Part shown: positions 17,235 through 26,557 of the stretch, piece by piece | Numbering within the stretch: position 1 is the stretch's first letter | Layout: each line of letters begins with the position of its first letter | Source of the DNA: Sulfurimonas sp. | GTDB taxonomy: Bacteria > Campylobacterota > Campylobacteria > Campylobacterales > Sulfurimonadaceae | DNA length: 44,305 nt | Reading direction: 5' to 3' | Assembly (NCBI RefSeq): GCF_026991475.1 | Contig: NZ_JALXBK010000090.1 | Coordinates: 1-44,305 of the forward strand | Translations under genes and position numbers: made by a program | Notes under the pieces: generated by a model | Databases searched by the model: none | What the model saw: only the letters and a program-made list of their open reading frames with translations | Told to the model about the DNA's origin: nothing

Positions 17235-18445
17235 TGAATACTCTTACACTTACTAAACAGAAAATTTTTGATAATAAAAAAAGAGTTTTTGCTTATGAAC
17301 TTATATTTAAAGAAGATTCGGATAGCTTAAGTGGGCTTACCTCTCATCTTAAAGAGGCGTCTCAGCTTATTGTCCACGCTATCTCTAATGAGGAACTTAA
17401 TAAATTAATAGGACATGAAAGCAAGGTTTTTATTAATGTTGATGATGCGACTTTGACAAAGGGCATTTTAGATGTATTGGACAATAAGAGATTTATTTTA
17501 AATATATTAGAAGATATTGAGTTAAATGATCATGTTGTTAGTAAGATAATACAGTATAAAAAGCGTGGATTTAGCATATCTTTAGAACATTTTGATTCTA
17601 GTGCAGATATGATTAAAAAATTTGCCAGACTATTTAATTTTATTGATATTATTAAAATGGATATTATTCTCTCACAACCACAAAATTTAGAAAACTTGGT
17701 AAAAAAATTTCGAAATACAAGAATAAAACTTGTAGCTCAAAATATTGAAACGCAAGAAGATTATGACTACTGTTTGAATATGGGAATGGATTATTTTCAG
17801 GGATATTATCTTGATAAACCTCAAACGATTGAACTAGCAGAACAAAAAGAACCGTTGCAATTTATAATTTTACAGCTTATAAAAATCATTAAAGATGATA
17901 ACTCAACAGAATCTCTTGAGAGTTTTATTCGACAACAGCCGGATTTATCCTATAAATTGGTTGCTTTTTTTAATAATATGAAAAAATTTGATGTAAAAAT
18001 TGAATCATTAACACAAGTAATTACGTTAATGGGAAGAGCAAAACTTTTACGATGGTTATTGGTTTATCTTTATTCCGAAGCTTCTTCAAATCCTGCATCA
18101 AAAAGTATACTTGAACTCGCTCTTAAAAGAGCGCAGCGTATGGAAGATGAAGCAGCCCCAGAGTATAAAAACAAAGCTTATTTAGCTGGTATGTTTTCAA
18201 TGTTAGATTCGATATTTGAAACAGATATGCGAGAGTTGATGAATCATCTTGATATGGACAGAGATATACGCTCTTTGGTACTAGAACGCAAGGGTATTTT
18301 TGCCGGAAGTTTAATGCGGGCAGAAGAGGCAGAAAAAGAGTATTTAAAAAAAATAATGCTTGCAAATTTTGATAAACTTAACGCAAATGACTTAATCATT
18401 ACACTTGAAGAGAATGGTATAGAAATAGACAAGAACCGGTTTTAG
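17234..18445 (+). CDS. EAL-HDOD protein with degenerate EAL domain (YuxH type)
   Basis: 403 residues. The N-terminal EAL-like domain (about 1-205) reads YELIF at 21-25, where an active enzyme has EAL, and lacks the DDFG metal motif, showing SLEHFDS in that region; QGYYLDKP is kept near 190. Hydrolysis of cyclic di-GMP is therefore unlikely. Residues about 205-400 resemble an HDOD domain, a non-catalytic HD relative. Family members act as signalling scaffolds, some in motility control. It is coupled to hemC by TAATG overlap and ends the operon; why a signalling scaffold rides on a haem/tRNA-synthetase operon is not explained by the sequence. Confidence 0.85.
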   Translation: MNTLTLTKQKIFDNKKRVFAYELIFKEDSDSLSGLTSHLKEASQLIVHAISNEELNKLIGHESKVFINVDDATLTKGILDVLDNKRFILNILEDIELNDHVVSKIIQYKKRGFSISLEHFDSSADMIKKFARLFNFIDIIKMDIILSQPQNLENLVKKFRNTRIKLVAQNIETQEDYDYCLNMGMDYFQGYYLDKPQTIELAEQKEPLQFIILQLIKIIKDDNSTESLESFIRQQPDLSYKLVAFFNNMKKFDVKIESLTQVITLMGRAKLLRWLLVYLYSEASSNPASKSILELALKRAQRMEDEAAPEYKNKAYLAGMFSMLDSIFETDMRELMNHLDMDRDIRSLVLERKGIFAGSLMRAEEAEKEYLKKIMLANFDKLNANDLIITLEENGIEIDKNRF

Positions 18446-18489
18446 ATTTTTTACAAAACAACTTACAATAATGGAGTTTAAATACTATT

Positions 18490-20304
18490 ATGAAAAATAC
18501 AATAGCACTTTTAAAAAAATATGATGAAATAAAGATAATTGATGCGGCTTTAGATATATATTTGGAAATCCCTCATTTAGCATATGCTGAAGTGAAAAAA
18601 GAGGATGGTGGTAAAGCACTTCTATTTACAAATGTAATTGATGCAAAAAATGATATAAAATTTGAAGAGCCTGTACTTATGAATGTTTTTGGTTCATATA
18701 AACGTTGTGAACTGCTTTTTGGCAGAACTATTGAGAGTGTTGCTGATGAGATAACAAACTTACTACATATGAAACCACCTTCTGGATTTATGCAAAAAAT
18801 TGATATGGCAAAAGAGCTTTTTTCACTTAAAAATATTTTTCCAAAACGCCTTAAAGGGGAGGGAGAGTGTCAAGCTATTAAATACCTTAAAGAGGAAGTT
18901 GATTTGCACAAACTTCCTGTTCTTACAACGTGGGAACAAGATGGTGGACCTTTTATAACTATGGGGCAGGTCTATACGCAAAGTCTTGATGGAGAGATGA
19001 CAAATCTTGGAATGTATAGATTGCAAGTGTATGATAAAAACCATTTGGGAATGCATTGGCAGATTCATAAAGACTCTTCACACTTTTTTGATCAGTATCA
19101 AAAAGCAGGCAAAAAGATGCCTGTAAGCATTGCAATAGGTGGTAATCCTCTCTACACTTGGTGTGCAACGGCACCTCTTCCTTATGGTGTAAATGAACTT
19201 TTGATGTATGGGCTTATTACAAAAACTCCGGCACAACTTGTAAAATCTTTGACAACACCTCTTTATATTCCTAAAGATGTTGATTATGTCATTGAAGGAT
19301 GGGTTAATCCTAGTGAGATGAAAATTGAGGGTCCTTTTGGTGACCATACCGGTTATTATACACTTGAAGAGCCATATCCTGTGCTTGAAGTAAGTGCAAT
19401 TACTATGAAGAAAAATAGAACATTTTTAGCAACTGTTGTAGGCAAACCTCCTTTAGAAGATAAATATATGGGTTGGGCAACAGGTAAAATATTTTTTCCA
19501 CTTCTTAAAACAACTGTGCCTGACTTACTTGATTATCATATGCCTGAAAATGCAGGTTTTCATAATCTAATACTAGCAAAAATGCAGCCACTTTATAAAG
19601 GGCATGCTAAACAGTTTATGCACGCTTTTTGGGGTGCAGGACAGATGAGTTTTGTTAAACATGCTATTTTTGTTGATGAAAATGCTCCAAAATTAGAAAA
19701 TTATGAAGCATTTGCAACATATATTTTAAATAGATTTACACCAAAGTCTATGTTTATTACAGAGGGGATTTTAGATGCACTTGATCACTCCTCTGCCGAA
19801 ACGCTTGTTGGTGGGAAATTAGGCATAGATGCAACTTTGGCAAATAAGGTAGAACCACCACAACTTTTAGGTGATGCTGAGCTTTTGACAAAAGTAAAAG
19901 AGGTAGTACCTCAAGCAGTTGATTTACACCAATTTATGAGACGTACAAACAATCCTATAACTGTGATAAGTGTTCAAAAAAGTAAAAATGTAAAAGAGTA
20001 TTTTGATGCTTTAGTAGAGCTTAGCCCACATTTAAGAGTGGTAGTATTTGTAGATGAGAATAAAAATGATATACGTAATTCCTATATGCTTATTTGGCGT
20101 GTAACAAATAATATGGATGCACTTAGAGATGTCTATAGTGCAGGCTTAATGGTTGGCGTTGATGGAACAAATAAAACGCAACTTGATGGTTTTACTAGAG
20201 AGTGGCCAGACGATGTGAATTGTACGCCAAGTGTAGTTGAAAGTTTAAAAATAAAGGGTATTTGGGATTTTGATGATAAATTGTTTAAAAAGTTTCAATT
20301 ATAA
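18490..20304 (+). CDS. UbiD-family decarboxylase, probably menaquinone pathway (MqnL-like)
   Basis: 604 residues, the length of the long UbiD subfamily that uses prenylated FMN to decarboxylate aromatic acids. It begins with a helix and LEIPHLAYAEVKKEDGGKA, then contains IEGPFGDHTGYYTLEEPYP (near 278-296) and a C-terminal region with WGAGQMSF, all typical of the family. Campylobacterota make menaquinone by the futalosine route, whose last decarboxylation is assigned to a UbiD-type protein (MqnL), so that is the likely role; a 4-hydroxybenzoate-type substrate cannot be excluded. TTACAATA at about 18463-18470 could be its -10 region. GGAG at 18473-18476 is 13 bases from the ATG, a long spacing. 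Confidence 0.88.
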   Translation: MKNTIALLKKYDEIKIIDAALDIYLEIPHLAYAEVKKEDGGKALLFTNVIDAKNDIKFEEPVLMNVFGSYKRCELLFGRTIESVADEITNLLHMKPPSGFMQKIDMAKELFSLKNIFPKRLKGEGECQAIKYLKEEVDLHKLPVLTTWEQDGGPFITMGQVYTQSLDGEMTNLGMYRLQVYDKNHLGMHWQIHKDSSHFFDQYQKAGKKMPVSIAIGGNPLYTWCATAPLPYGVNELLMYGLITKTPAQLVKSLTTPLYIPKDVDYVIEGWVNPSEMKIEGPFGDHTGYYTLEEPYPVLEVSAITMKKNRTFLATVVGKPPLEDKYMGWATGKIFFPLLKTTVPDLLDYHMPENAGFHNLILAKMQPLYKGHAKQFMHAFWGAGQMSFVKHAIFVDENAPKLENYEAFATYILNRFTPKSMFITEGILDALDHSSAETLVGGKLGIDATLANKVEPPQLLGDAELLTKVKEVVPQAVDLHQFMRRTNNPITVISVQKSKNVKEYFDALVELSPHLRVVVFVDENKNDIRNSYMLIWRVTNNMDALRDVYSAGLMVGVDGTNKTQLDGFTREWPDDVNCTPSVVESLKIKGIWDFDDKLFKKFQL

Positions 20305-20392
20305 GTAAATTTTATCAAAAGCTTGTGATATAAGCCAAGTGTAATTATTTCTAGTGTAAGATGGATTTTACTTTTTATTAAGGTTGTTCTAT

Positions 20393-20728
20393 ATGAATAA
20401 ATTTGTGTTACTATTTCTTTCTTTTATGATTCTTTCTCTAACATCTGCAAATGCAGCCATATATAAAGGGCAAAGAGTTTTTATTAAAAGATGTCTACCT
20501 TGCCATAAAGATGGACAAAACTTTGTTTCTAAATATAAGATGAAGCATTGGAAAAAATTGATGAAGAAAAAAGGAAAGCCACTCGCACAACTTCACTTAA
20601 AAAGCGAAAAAGCAAAAAAATCATGGAAATATTTTAAAAGTAAAAGGTATGCAAAAAAATCAAAACATCTCAAACAATTTCTTGTTGAATATGCCAAAGA
20701 CAGCGGAAATGTTCCAGCTTGTAACTAA
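20393..20728 (+). CDS. Small monohaem cytochrome c-like protein, lysine-rich
   Basis: 111 residues from ATG 20393 after TTAAGG; a TTG at 20384 in frame is less likely. Signal peptide about 1-21 (MNKFVLLFLSFMILSLTSANA) sends it to the periplasm, where haem would attach at CLPCH (C34, C37, H38). The mature part is unusually basic, with runs such as WKKLMKKKGK and a Lys/Ser-rich middle, and ends CN. The sixth haem ligand is not obvious; a Met at about 44 or 52 is possible. It could be an electron carrier or a haem-binding accessory protein. It lies alone between the UbiD-like gene and argH. Confidence 0.8.
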   Translation: MNKFVLLFLSFMILSLTSANAAIYKGQRVFIKRCLPCHKDGQNFVSKYKMKHWKKLMKKKGKPLAQLHLKSEKAKKSWKYFKSKRYAKKSKHLKQFLVEYAKDSGNVPACN

Positions 20729-20736
20729 CTTTTTAA

Positions 20737-20765
20737 AGTAAAGCGTGAGCTTTGCTCTCTCTTCT
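20737..20765 (+). terminator. Weak hairpin after the cytochrome gene
   Basis: Arms AGTAAAGC (20737-20744) and GCTTTGCT (20749-20756) pair over eight positions with one G-T wobble around a GTGA loop; the downstream stretch is pyrimidine-rich (TCTCTTCTCTTTG), not a clean T run, so termination would be partial. Confidence 0.4.
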
Positions 20766-20838
20766 CTTTGTAAAATGCCTCTTTTTAGATAAAATATCAA
20801 ACTTTTTAAATACTATATTTATAACCTAAGGAACTGTA

Positions 20839-22224
20839 ATGGAAAAAATGTGGTCAGGCCGCTTCTCGGCATCTGCTTCAAATCTTTTAGACCAATTTAA
20901 TGCATCAATTATGTACGATAGAAAATTATATCGTGAAGATATTGAGGGCTCACAAGCTCATGCAAAAATGCTTGCAAAACAGGGCATACTCACGCAAGAT
21001 GAGTTAGAGCAGATTCTTGAGGGGTTAAATCAAGTAAAGCAGGAGATAGAATCAGGCAGTTTTGAGTGGAAAATCTCCGATGAAGATTTACATATGGGTA
21101 TAGAAAAACGCCTTACTCAGCTTATAGGTGATGCTGGAAAAAAACTCCATACTGCAAGAAGTAGAAATGATCAGGTAGCTGTAGATTTTCGCCGTTATGT
21201 TCTACGCAAAAATTTAGAGATTAGCCAAGCAATAAAAGCACTTATGGAAGTTGTTTTAGAAGTTGCTAACAAACATACACAGACACTTATTCCAGGAATG
21301 ACACATTTGCAACATGCACAGCCTATTAACTTTGGGTTTCATTTGGGTGCATATCTTTCAATGTTCAAGCGGGATATTGAACGTTTTGAAAGTTCATATA
21401 AACGCAACAATATCTCTCCTCTTGGTTGTGCAGCACTTGCTGGTACACCTCATAATGTAGACAGAGAGTATTCTGCACAACTTTTAGGTTTTGATAGTGT
21501 AAGCGTAAATTGTCTTGACACTGTAAGTGACAGAGATTTTGCTTTAGAAATTTTGTTTAATATCTCAACAATGATGATGCACATTTCACGCCTTTCTGAA
21601 GAGCTTGTAATGTGGTCATCTTATGAATTTGGATTTGTTGAACTCTCAGATGAGTATTCGACAGGAAGTTCAATTATGCCTCAAAAGAAAAATCCTGATG
21701 TACCAGAGCTTTTACGCGGAAAAACTGGTCGTGTTTATGGATCGTTAATGGGACTTTTAACTGTAATGAAAGGTTTGCCTCTTGCATACAATAAAGATAC
21801 ACAAGAGGATAAAGAGGGCGTTTTTGATGCTGTAGAGACTGCTGAAATTTCACTTGAAATTTTAAAAGAGGCCATAAAAACTATGCAGGTAAAAGCACAA
21901 AATATGGAAAAAGCTTGTGCTATTGGACATTTGAGTGCTACAGATTTAGCTGATTATTTAGTTGAAAAATGCAATATACCATTTCGAGAAGCACACTTCA
22001 TTACAGGTCATGCTGTAGCAAAAGGTGAAGAGCTTGGTGTTGACTTGTCTAAAATGGATTTTAAATATCTTAAAGAGATAGATGAACGTATAGATGAAGA
22101 TGTAATGGAGTTTTTACAACTGCGTCACTCTATGAATGCTCGAACGTCTGAGGGTGGAACTGCAACGACTAGAACGAAAGAACAGTTAGAGTATATTCAA
22201 AACTATTTACAAGAGAACAAATAA
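20839..22224 (+). CDS. argH: Argininosuccinate lyase
   Basis: 461 residues; last step of arginine synthesis, splitting argininosuccinate to arginine and fumarate. The fumarase/aspartase superfamily signature [11 protein letters not shown] is at about 276-286, with HTARSRNDQ near 113-121 and [10 protein letters not shown] in the C-terminal domain. The protein starts MEKMWSGRF, as in the family. AAGGA at 20828-20832 precedes the ATG by six bases. The OsmC-like gene begins one base after the stop, so the two are cotranscribed. Confidence 0.97.
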   Translation: MEKMWSGRFSASASNLLDQFNASIMYDRKLYREDIEGSQAHAKMLAKQGILTQDELEQILEGLNQVKQEIESGSFEWKISDEDLHMGIEKRLTQLIGDAGKKLHTARSRNDQVAVDFRRYVLRKNLEISQAIKALMEVVLEVANKHTQTLIPGMTHLQHAQPINFGFHLGAYLSMFKRDIERFESSYKRNNISPLGCAALAGTPHNVDREYSAQLLGFDSVSVNCLDTVSDRDFALEILFNISTMMMHISRLSEELVMWSSYEFGFVELSDEYSTGSSIMPQKKNPDVPELLRGKTGRVYGSLMGLLTVMKGLPLAYNKDTQEDKEGVFDAVETAEISLEILKEAIKTMQVKAQNMEKACAIGHLSATDLADYLVEKCNIPFREAHFITGHAVAKGEELGVDLSKMDFKYLKEIDERIDEDVMEFLQLRHSMNARTSEGGTATTRTKEQLEYIQNYLQENK

Positions 22225-22225
22225 A

Positions 22226-22690
22226 ATGAAAATGACAGTAACACACAAAGAGGCAATGAAATTTGAAGTAAAAAGTGCAAAAAGCAGTTTTATTATTGAT
22301 TGTCCTACTATCTCACCTGTAGAGTATTTCCTCTCAGGCATCATCACTTGTAGTGCAACAGATATTGTACTTTTACCGAAAAATCAAGGTTTTACTGTAA
22401 CAGATTTGCAAGTAGAAGGTGATGCAACCCGAGCGGAAGATCATCCGAGAAAATTTACAAAGCTCTTTTTGGATTACAAATTTAACTCTGATGGAGAGGA
22501 TGTTCAAGCAGCTCGTTGGGTTGCAGCTTCTATTGAGACATACTGTTCAACTATTAATACTATTCGTGATACAACAGAGATCTCTTACTCTGTGACACAT
22601 AATGGAAAACTGGTTCGTGAAAATGAACAAGTTATCAGCGGTGGTGGCTCTAACATTGATTTGGGTGAAATTGACGCTTGTTGTAGTTAA
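22226..22690 (+). CDS. OsmC/Ohr family protein
   Basis: 154-residue cytosolic protein of the OsmC fold, which reduces organic hydroperoxides or other reactive species through two cysteines. The pair is present: C42 in IITCSATDI and C107 in ETYCSTINTI, with SPVEYFLSGI before the first. The protein has an extra C-terminal tail ending DACCS with vicinal cysteines, which most OsmC proteins lack and which could bind metal or form a disulfide. It follows argH by one base and precedes the hybrid kinase gene by three bases, a possible link between thiol/peroxide stress and that kinase. Confidence 0.85.
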   Translation: MKMTVTHKEAMKFEVKSAKSSFIIDCPTISPVEYFLSGIITCSATDIVLLPKNQGFTVTDLQVEGDATRAEDHPRKFTKLFLDYKFNSDGEDVQAARWVAASIETYCSTINTIRDTTEISYSVTHNGKLVRENEQVISGGGSNIDLGEIDACCS

Positions 22691-22693
22691 AAT

Positions 22694-25600
22694 ATGAAAC
22701 AGTTTAATATTAATTACTCCTCAAAAGAATCTTTTAAAAACTATCTTCATGAGAATGATATTGTATTTGCAAATGACAAAATTTTGGTACAAATTTTTAC
22801 GTCGTTTCGTGAAAAACATAAGGTACAAAAAATAGCATCTGAGATATGTGAAGTTTTGCCAAATGCTGTTTTGATAGGATCCTCGTCTGCAGGTGAAATT
22901 ATTGATGGTTTAATGCAAGAAGAGAGCTGTGTTGTTGCTATATCTGTGTTTGAAAAAACAAAGATTGTTGCAAGTTATGTTGAAGGCGAAGATGCATACT
23001 CTATGGGTGTCTTAATGGCATCAAAACTTTTAAATGAGAAGAGCAGATGTTGTATTAACTTTGTAGATGGCTTAACCATCAATGGAGATGAATATCTTAG
23101 AGGTTTTTCTACTTTAAATACAAATAGTGTTATTGTATCTGGTGGTATGAGTGGGGATCTTTTCACATTTGACTCTGTATTTTGTATTTATCAAACAAAA
23201 GTTCTTAGTTCTGCTGCTGTTGGTATTTCATTAGAAGGTGATGAGTTATATGCTTTTAATGCTTATAATTTAGGATGGCGGGCTGTTGGCCCAAAATTTA
23301 CAATTACAAAAGCCGTAGGTAATCGTGTTTATGAAATAGATAATAAACCTATCAAGGAGCTATATCGAGAAGTTCTTGGGAGTAAAATTGTAAGGAATAT
23401 GCCGGCTTCAACAATAGAATTTCCTTTTATAAAAGAAGTTGATAGCATTCCAATTGCCAGAAGTATGATAAATATAATGGAAGATGGAAGTGTTATATAT
23501 GCAGGAGAACTTAATGAAGGCGATGTAGTTCGTTTTGGTGTAGGTAGTAAAGAACTTATTTATGACCATAATATGAGTCAACTAATAGCCTCTAAAGAAC
23601 ATGATATACAGGCCGGATTTATCTACTCTTGTTCTGGAAGAAAACAGTTTTTGGGAAAAGAGCTTGAATCTAATTTTCAATATTATGAAAAGATTGCCCC
23701 TGTAAGTGGTTTTTTTACTTTTGGAGAATTTTTTTCAGGTTTGAAAGAGCCTTCTTTGCTCAATATTACAACAACACTTCTTTTTTTATATGAAAAAGAT
23801 ACAGAGAACATATCTAAAAACAGATATACAAATAAATCACTAAAAGATGATAAGCAAAAAACTTTAACAAACAAAGGTTTATTCAATCTCGTTGACTATG
23901 TGACAAAAAATTTAGATTTTGAAAAACAAAATATGGAAAAATCTAAAAAGAGGCTCGATGAACTTTTAGAAGCTATTGATAGTGTTTCTATTATTTCTAA
24001 AACAGATAGTAAAGGTATTATTACCTATGTCAATGATGCCTTTGTAAAAATAAGTGGCTATTCGCGTGAAGAATTATTAGGACGTAATCATAATCTTGTT
24101 CGGAGTCCAAATAGCGATGCCGCTCTTTTTAAAGAGATGTGGCAAACGATACAAAAAGGAGAGATCTGGCAAGGAGAGTTAGAAAATAGAACTAAAGATG
24201 GGCATTTATATTATGTGAAAAGTTCTATTATTCCTTTGCATGATATAAATGGAAAAATTGTAGAATATTTGGCAATAAGGGAAGATGTTAGCTCTTTGGT
24301 TGGGAGTAAAAAAGAGATTGAAAAACAAAATGCATTAACAAATATTATTCTTGATAATGAAGAGAGTATTATTATACTTACAAAAAATGATGAAATTGAC
24401 AAAATAAATGAAGCATTTTTTAGAACATTTCCTTATGAAAACTTGGAGACATTTAAGAGTTGGCATAGGTGTATTTGTGAACTATTTATTGAGAAGGAGA
24501 ATTATCTTCAAAAGAAATTAGATGCATCTCAAAGATGGTATGATCCAATTTTACATGAACCTTTTATAACACATTTAGCTGCTATGATTGATAAAAATGG
24601 AAATGAAAGAATTTATCATGTAAAATCAAAGGAAATTATGTATGATGAAGATACCGCATATGTTGTAAGTACTTTTCATGATATTACAGAGATAGAGCAA
24701 GCAAAACAAAAAGCACAAAAAGCTGAAGCAGCACAAGCAATGTTCTTGGCAAATATGTCTCATGAAATAAGAACACCAATGAATGGCATAATAGGTTTTA
24801 CAGAGCTTCTTGAAAAAACGCCTATGAATGAATCTCAAGAAAAATATGTAGATATTATAAAAGGCTCCACGCAAACTCTTTTGGGTATTATAAATGATAT
24901 ATTAGATTTTTCAAAAATTTCTGGACAAAAAATAGAACTTGAAAATTTAGAGATTAATCCCTATCATGAATTAGATGCAACTTTTGAACTTTTACGTGCT
25001 GTTGCCGAGAAAAAAAATCTTGATTATGTAAAAAAACTAGATACGAATATGTTTGAATGTATCTATACAGATCCTACTCGCTTAAGACAAGTTTTAACAA
25101 ATTTACTTTCTAATGCAATTAAATTTACCCCTGAAGATGGTAGTGTGAGTCTGGAGACACATGTTTTAAATACGAATGAAGAATCACAATTTATACGATT
25201 TGAAGTTAAAGATACTGGTATTGGGATTCCTCAATCAAAACAGAAGACAATATTTGAACCTTTTTCACAAGCTGACTCTTCTACGACAAGAGAGTTTGGT
25301 GGAACGGGATTAGGATTAAGTATTAGTAATAGTTTTGTAAAAGCTATGGGAGCTGAACTTTGTGTAAAATCGAAGGAGAAAGAGGGATCTGTTTTTTATT
25401 TTGATTTGGAATTTAAGAGATGTAATTCATTAATTGAATTAAAAGAACTTATGCAACAATGGAAAGTTGTTATACTAGAGGATGATGATGAAATATTATT
25501 ACAAAGGGTTGGTGATATTTTATCTTCATTTGGAGTTGTATATGAAATAGTTCCAAAAGAGCTAGCCGACACTTTTGTCTTAGGAACTAAAAGTATTGTA

Positions 25601-26557
25601 ATAGCTTTTGAAAATATTAAAGAGTTCTTATTTTTAAAAGAATTTCCAAAAGATCAAATTATTTGTTTATCTGAGAAAAAACTATTTGATTATTCTATAG
25701 AATGTGTTGATTTAATTATAGATGAGTCGTTAGCATCAAACTTATATAATTTTTTATTTAGAAAATTAAAAAATAAAAATATTGAGAAAAAACAAATTGA
25801 ACATAATAGTATTGCTTTAAATATATTAATTGCTGAAGATTATGAGATGAATCGAATTCTGATGGAAACTATTTTTGAACAATATAAAAATATTCGTATT
25901 ACCTTTGCAAAAAATGGAGACGAAGCGGTTGCAAAAGTTTTTCATAATGATTTCGATATGGTTCTTATGGATGTTAATATGCCTATTCTCAATGGATTGG
26001 AAGCAACAAAAATAATAAGAAAAAAACTCTCTAAACATATTCCTATTATTGCTTTGACTGCAAATGCCCTTGAAGGAGATCGCGAACGATTTTTAGCAGC
26101 TGGAATGGATGATTATCTTTCTAAACCAATTGAAATCGGTAAACTCGAAGAGATATTACAAAAATTTGCACAAAACAGAATAGTTGAAAATTTTAAACCA
26201 AATGAAGAGATAGAAAAAAATATTTGTTTGGATGATATGGTTGAAAATATTACACAAAATTTAGGTGTTGCACCTGAGATGGCGATTACATTACTACATA
26301 GTTTCTACTCTAGTCTTGATCTATCTTTTATAGATTTACAAAAGGCTGTCCAAAGTAGAGACAATCAGATGATTTTAAATCTTGTACATAAAATAAAAGG
26401 TTCATCTTCTACAATGAGAATTGACACTATTGCATCTTTGATGCAAGAAATAGAAGAAAAAGTTAAAAAGGGTGAAACGATTAATTATGATAAAATTTTT
26501 GATATAATGCAGAAATATTTAAAATCATTACAAAGAGAATTAAAAAATGTTTCATAA
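22694..26557 (+). CDS. FIST-domain hybrid sensor kinase with two receivers and HPt
   Basis: 1287-residue soluble phosphorelay protein. FIST_N about 25-215 and FIST_C about 215-370 (YSCSGRKQF at 311-319); coiled linker to 420; PAS 1 about 422-535 with PAC end; PAS 2 about 545-668; HisKA with H690 in MSHEIRTPMNG; HATPase with N-box N807, G1 DTGIGI (840-845), G2 GGTGLGLSIS (869-878). A first receiver-like domain (about 922-1025) keeps EDDDE at 929-933 but has IVIAFENI where the phosphoacceptor Asp should be, so it is a pseudo-receiver. The second receiver (about 1041-1160) has D1093 (LMDVNMP) and K1144. A C-terminal HPt domain carries H1232 (VHKIKGSS). The relay H690-D1093-H1232 would end on an external receiver; the next gene (REC-HD-GYP) overlaps by 11 bases and is the best candidate. 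The FIST half is a paralogue of the kinase at 2267-4570. Confidence 0.93.
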   Translation: MKQFNINYSSKESFKNYLHENDIVFANDKILVQIFTSFREKHKVQKIASEICEVLPNAVLIGSSSAGEIIDGLMQEESCVVAISVFEKTKIVASYVEGEDAYSMGVLMASKLLNEKSRCCINFVDGLTINGDEYLRGFSTLNTNSVIVSGGMSGDLFTFDSVFCIYQTKVLSSAAVGISLEGDELYAFNAYNLGWRAVGPKFTITKAVGNRVYEIDNKPIKELYREVLGSKIVRNMPASTIEFPFIKEVDSIPIARSMINIMEDGSVIYAGELNEGDVVRFGVGSKELIYDHNMSQLIASKEHDIQAGFIYSCSGRKQFLGKELESNFQYYEKIAPVSGFFTFGEFFSGLKEPSLLNITTTLLFLYEKDTENISKNRYTNKSLKDDKQKTLTNKGLFNLVDYVTKNLDFEKQNMEKSKKRLDELLEAIDSVSIISKTDSKGIITYVNDAFVKISGYSREELLGRNHNLVRSPNSDAALFKEMWQTIQKGEIWQGELENRTKDGHLYYVKSSIIPLHDINGKIVEYLAIREDVSSLVGSKKEIEKQNALTNIILDNEESIIILTKNDEIDKINEAFFRTFPYENLETFKSWHRCICELFIEKENYLQKKLDASQRWYDPILHEPFITHLAAMIDKNGNERIYHVKSKEIMYDEDTAYVVSTFHDITEIEQAKQKAQKAEAAQAMFLANMSHEIRTPMNGIIGFTELLEKTPMNESQEKYVDIIKGSTQTLLGIINDILDFSKISGQKIELENLEINPYHELDATFELLRAVAEKKNLDYVKKLDTNMFECIYTDPTRLRQVLTNLLSNAIKFTPEDGSVSLETHVLNTNEESQFIRFEVKDTGIGIPQSKQKTIFEPFSQADSSTTREFGGTGLGLSISNSFVKAMGAELCVKSKEKEGSVFYFDLEFKRCNSLIELKELMQQWKVVILEDDDEILLQRVGDILSSFGVVYEIVPKELADTFVLGTKSIVIAFENIKEFLFLKEFPKDQIICLSEKKLFDYSIECVDLIIDESLASNLYNFLFRKLKNKNIEKKQIEHNSIALNILIAEDYEMNRILMETIFEQYKNIRITFAKNGDEAVAKVFHNDFDMVLMDVNMPILNGLEATKIIRKKLSKHIPIIALTANALEGDRERFLAAGMDDYLSKPIEIGKLEEILQKFAQNRIVENFKPNEEIEKNICLDDMVENITQNLGVAPEMAITLLHSFYSSLDLSFIDLQKAVQSRDNQMILNLVHKIKGSSSTMRIDTIASLMQEIEEKVKKGETINYDKIFDIMQKYLKSLQRELKNVS

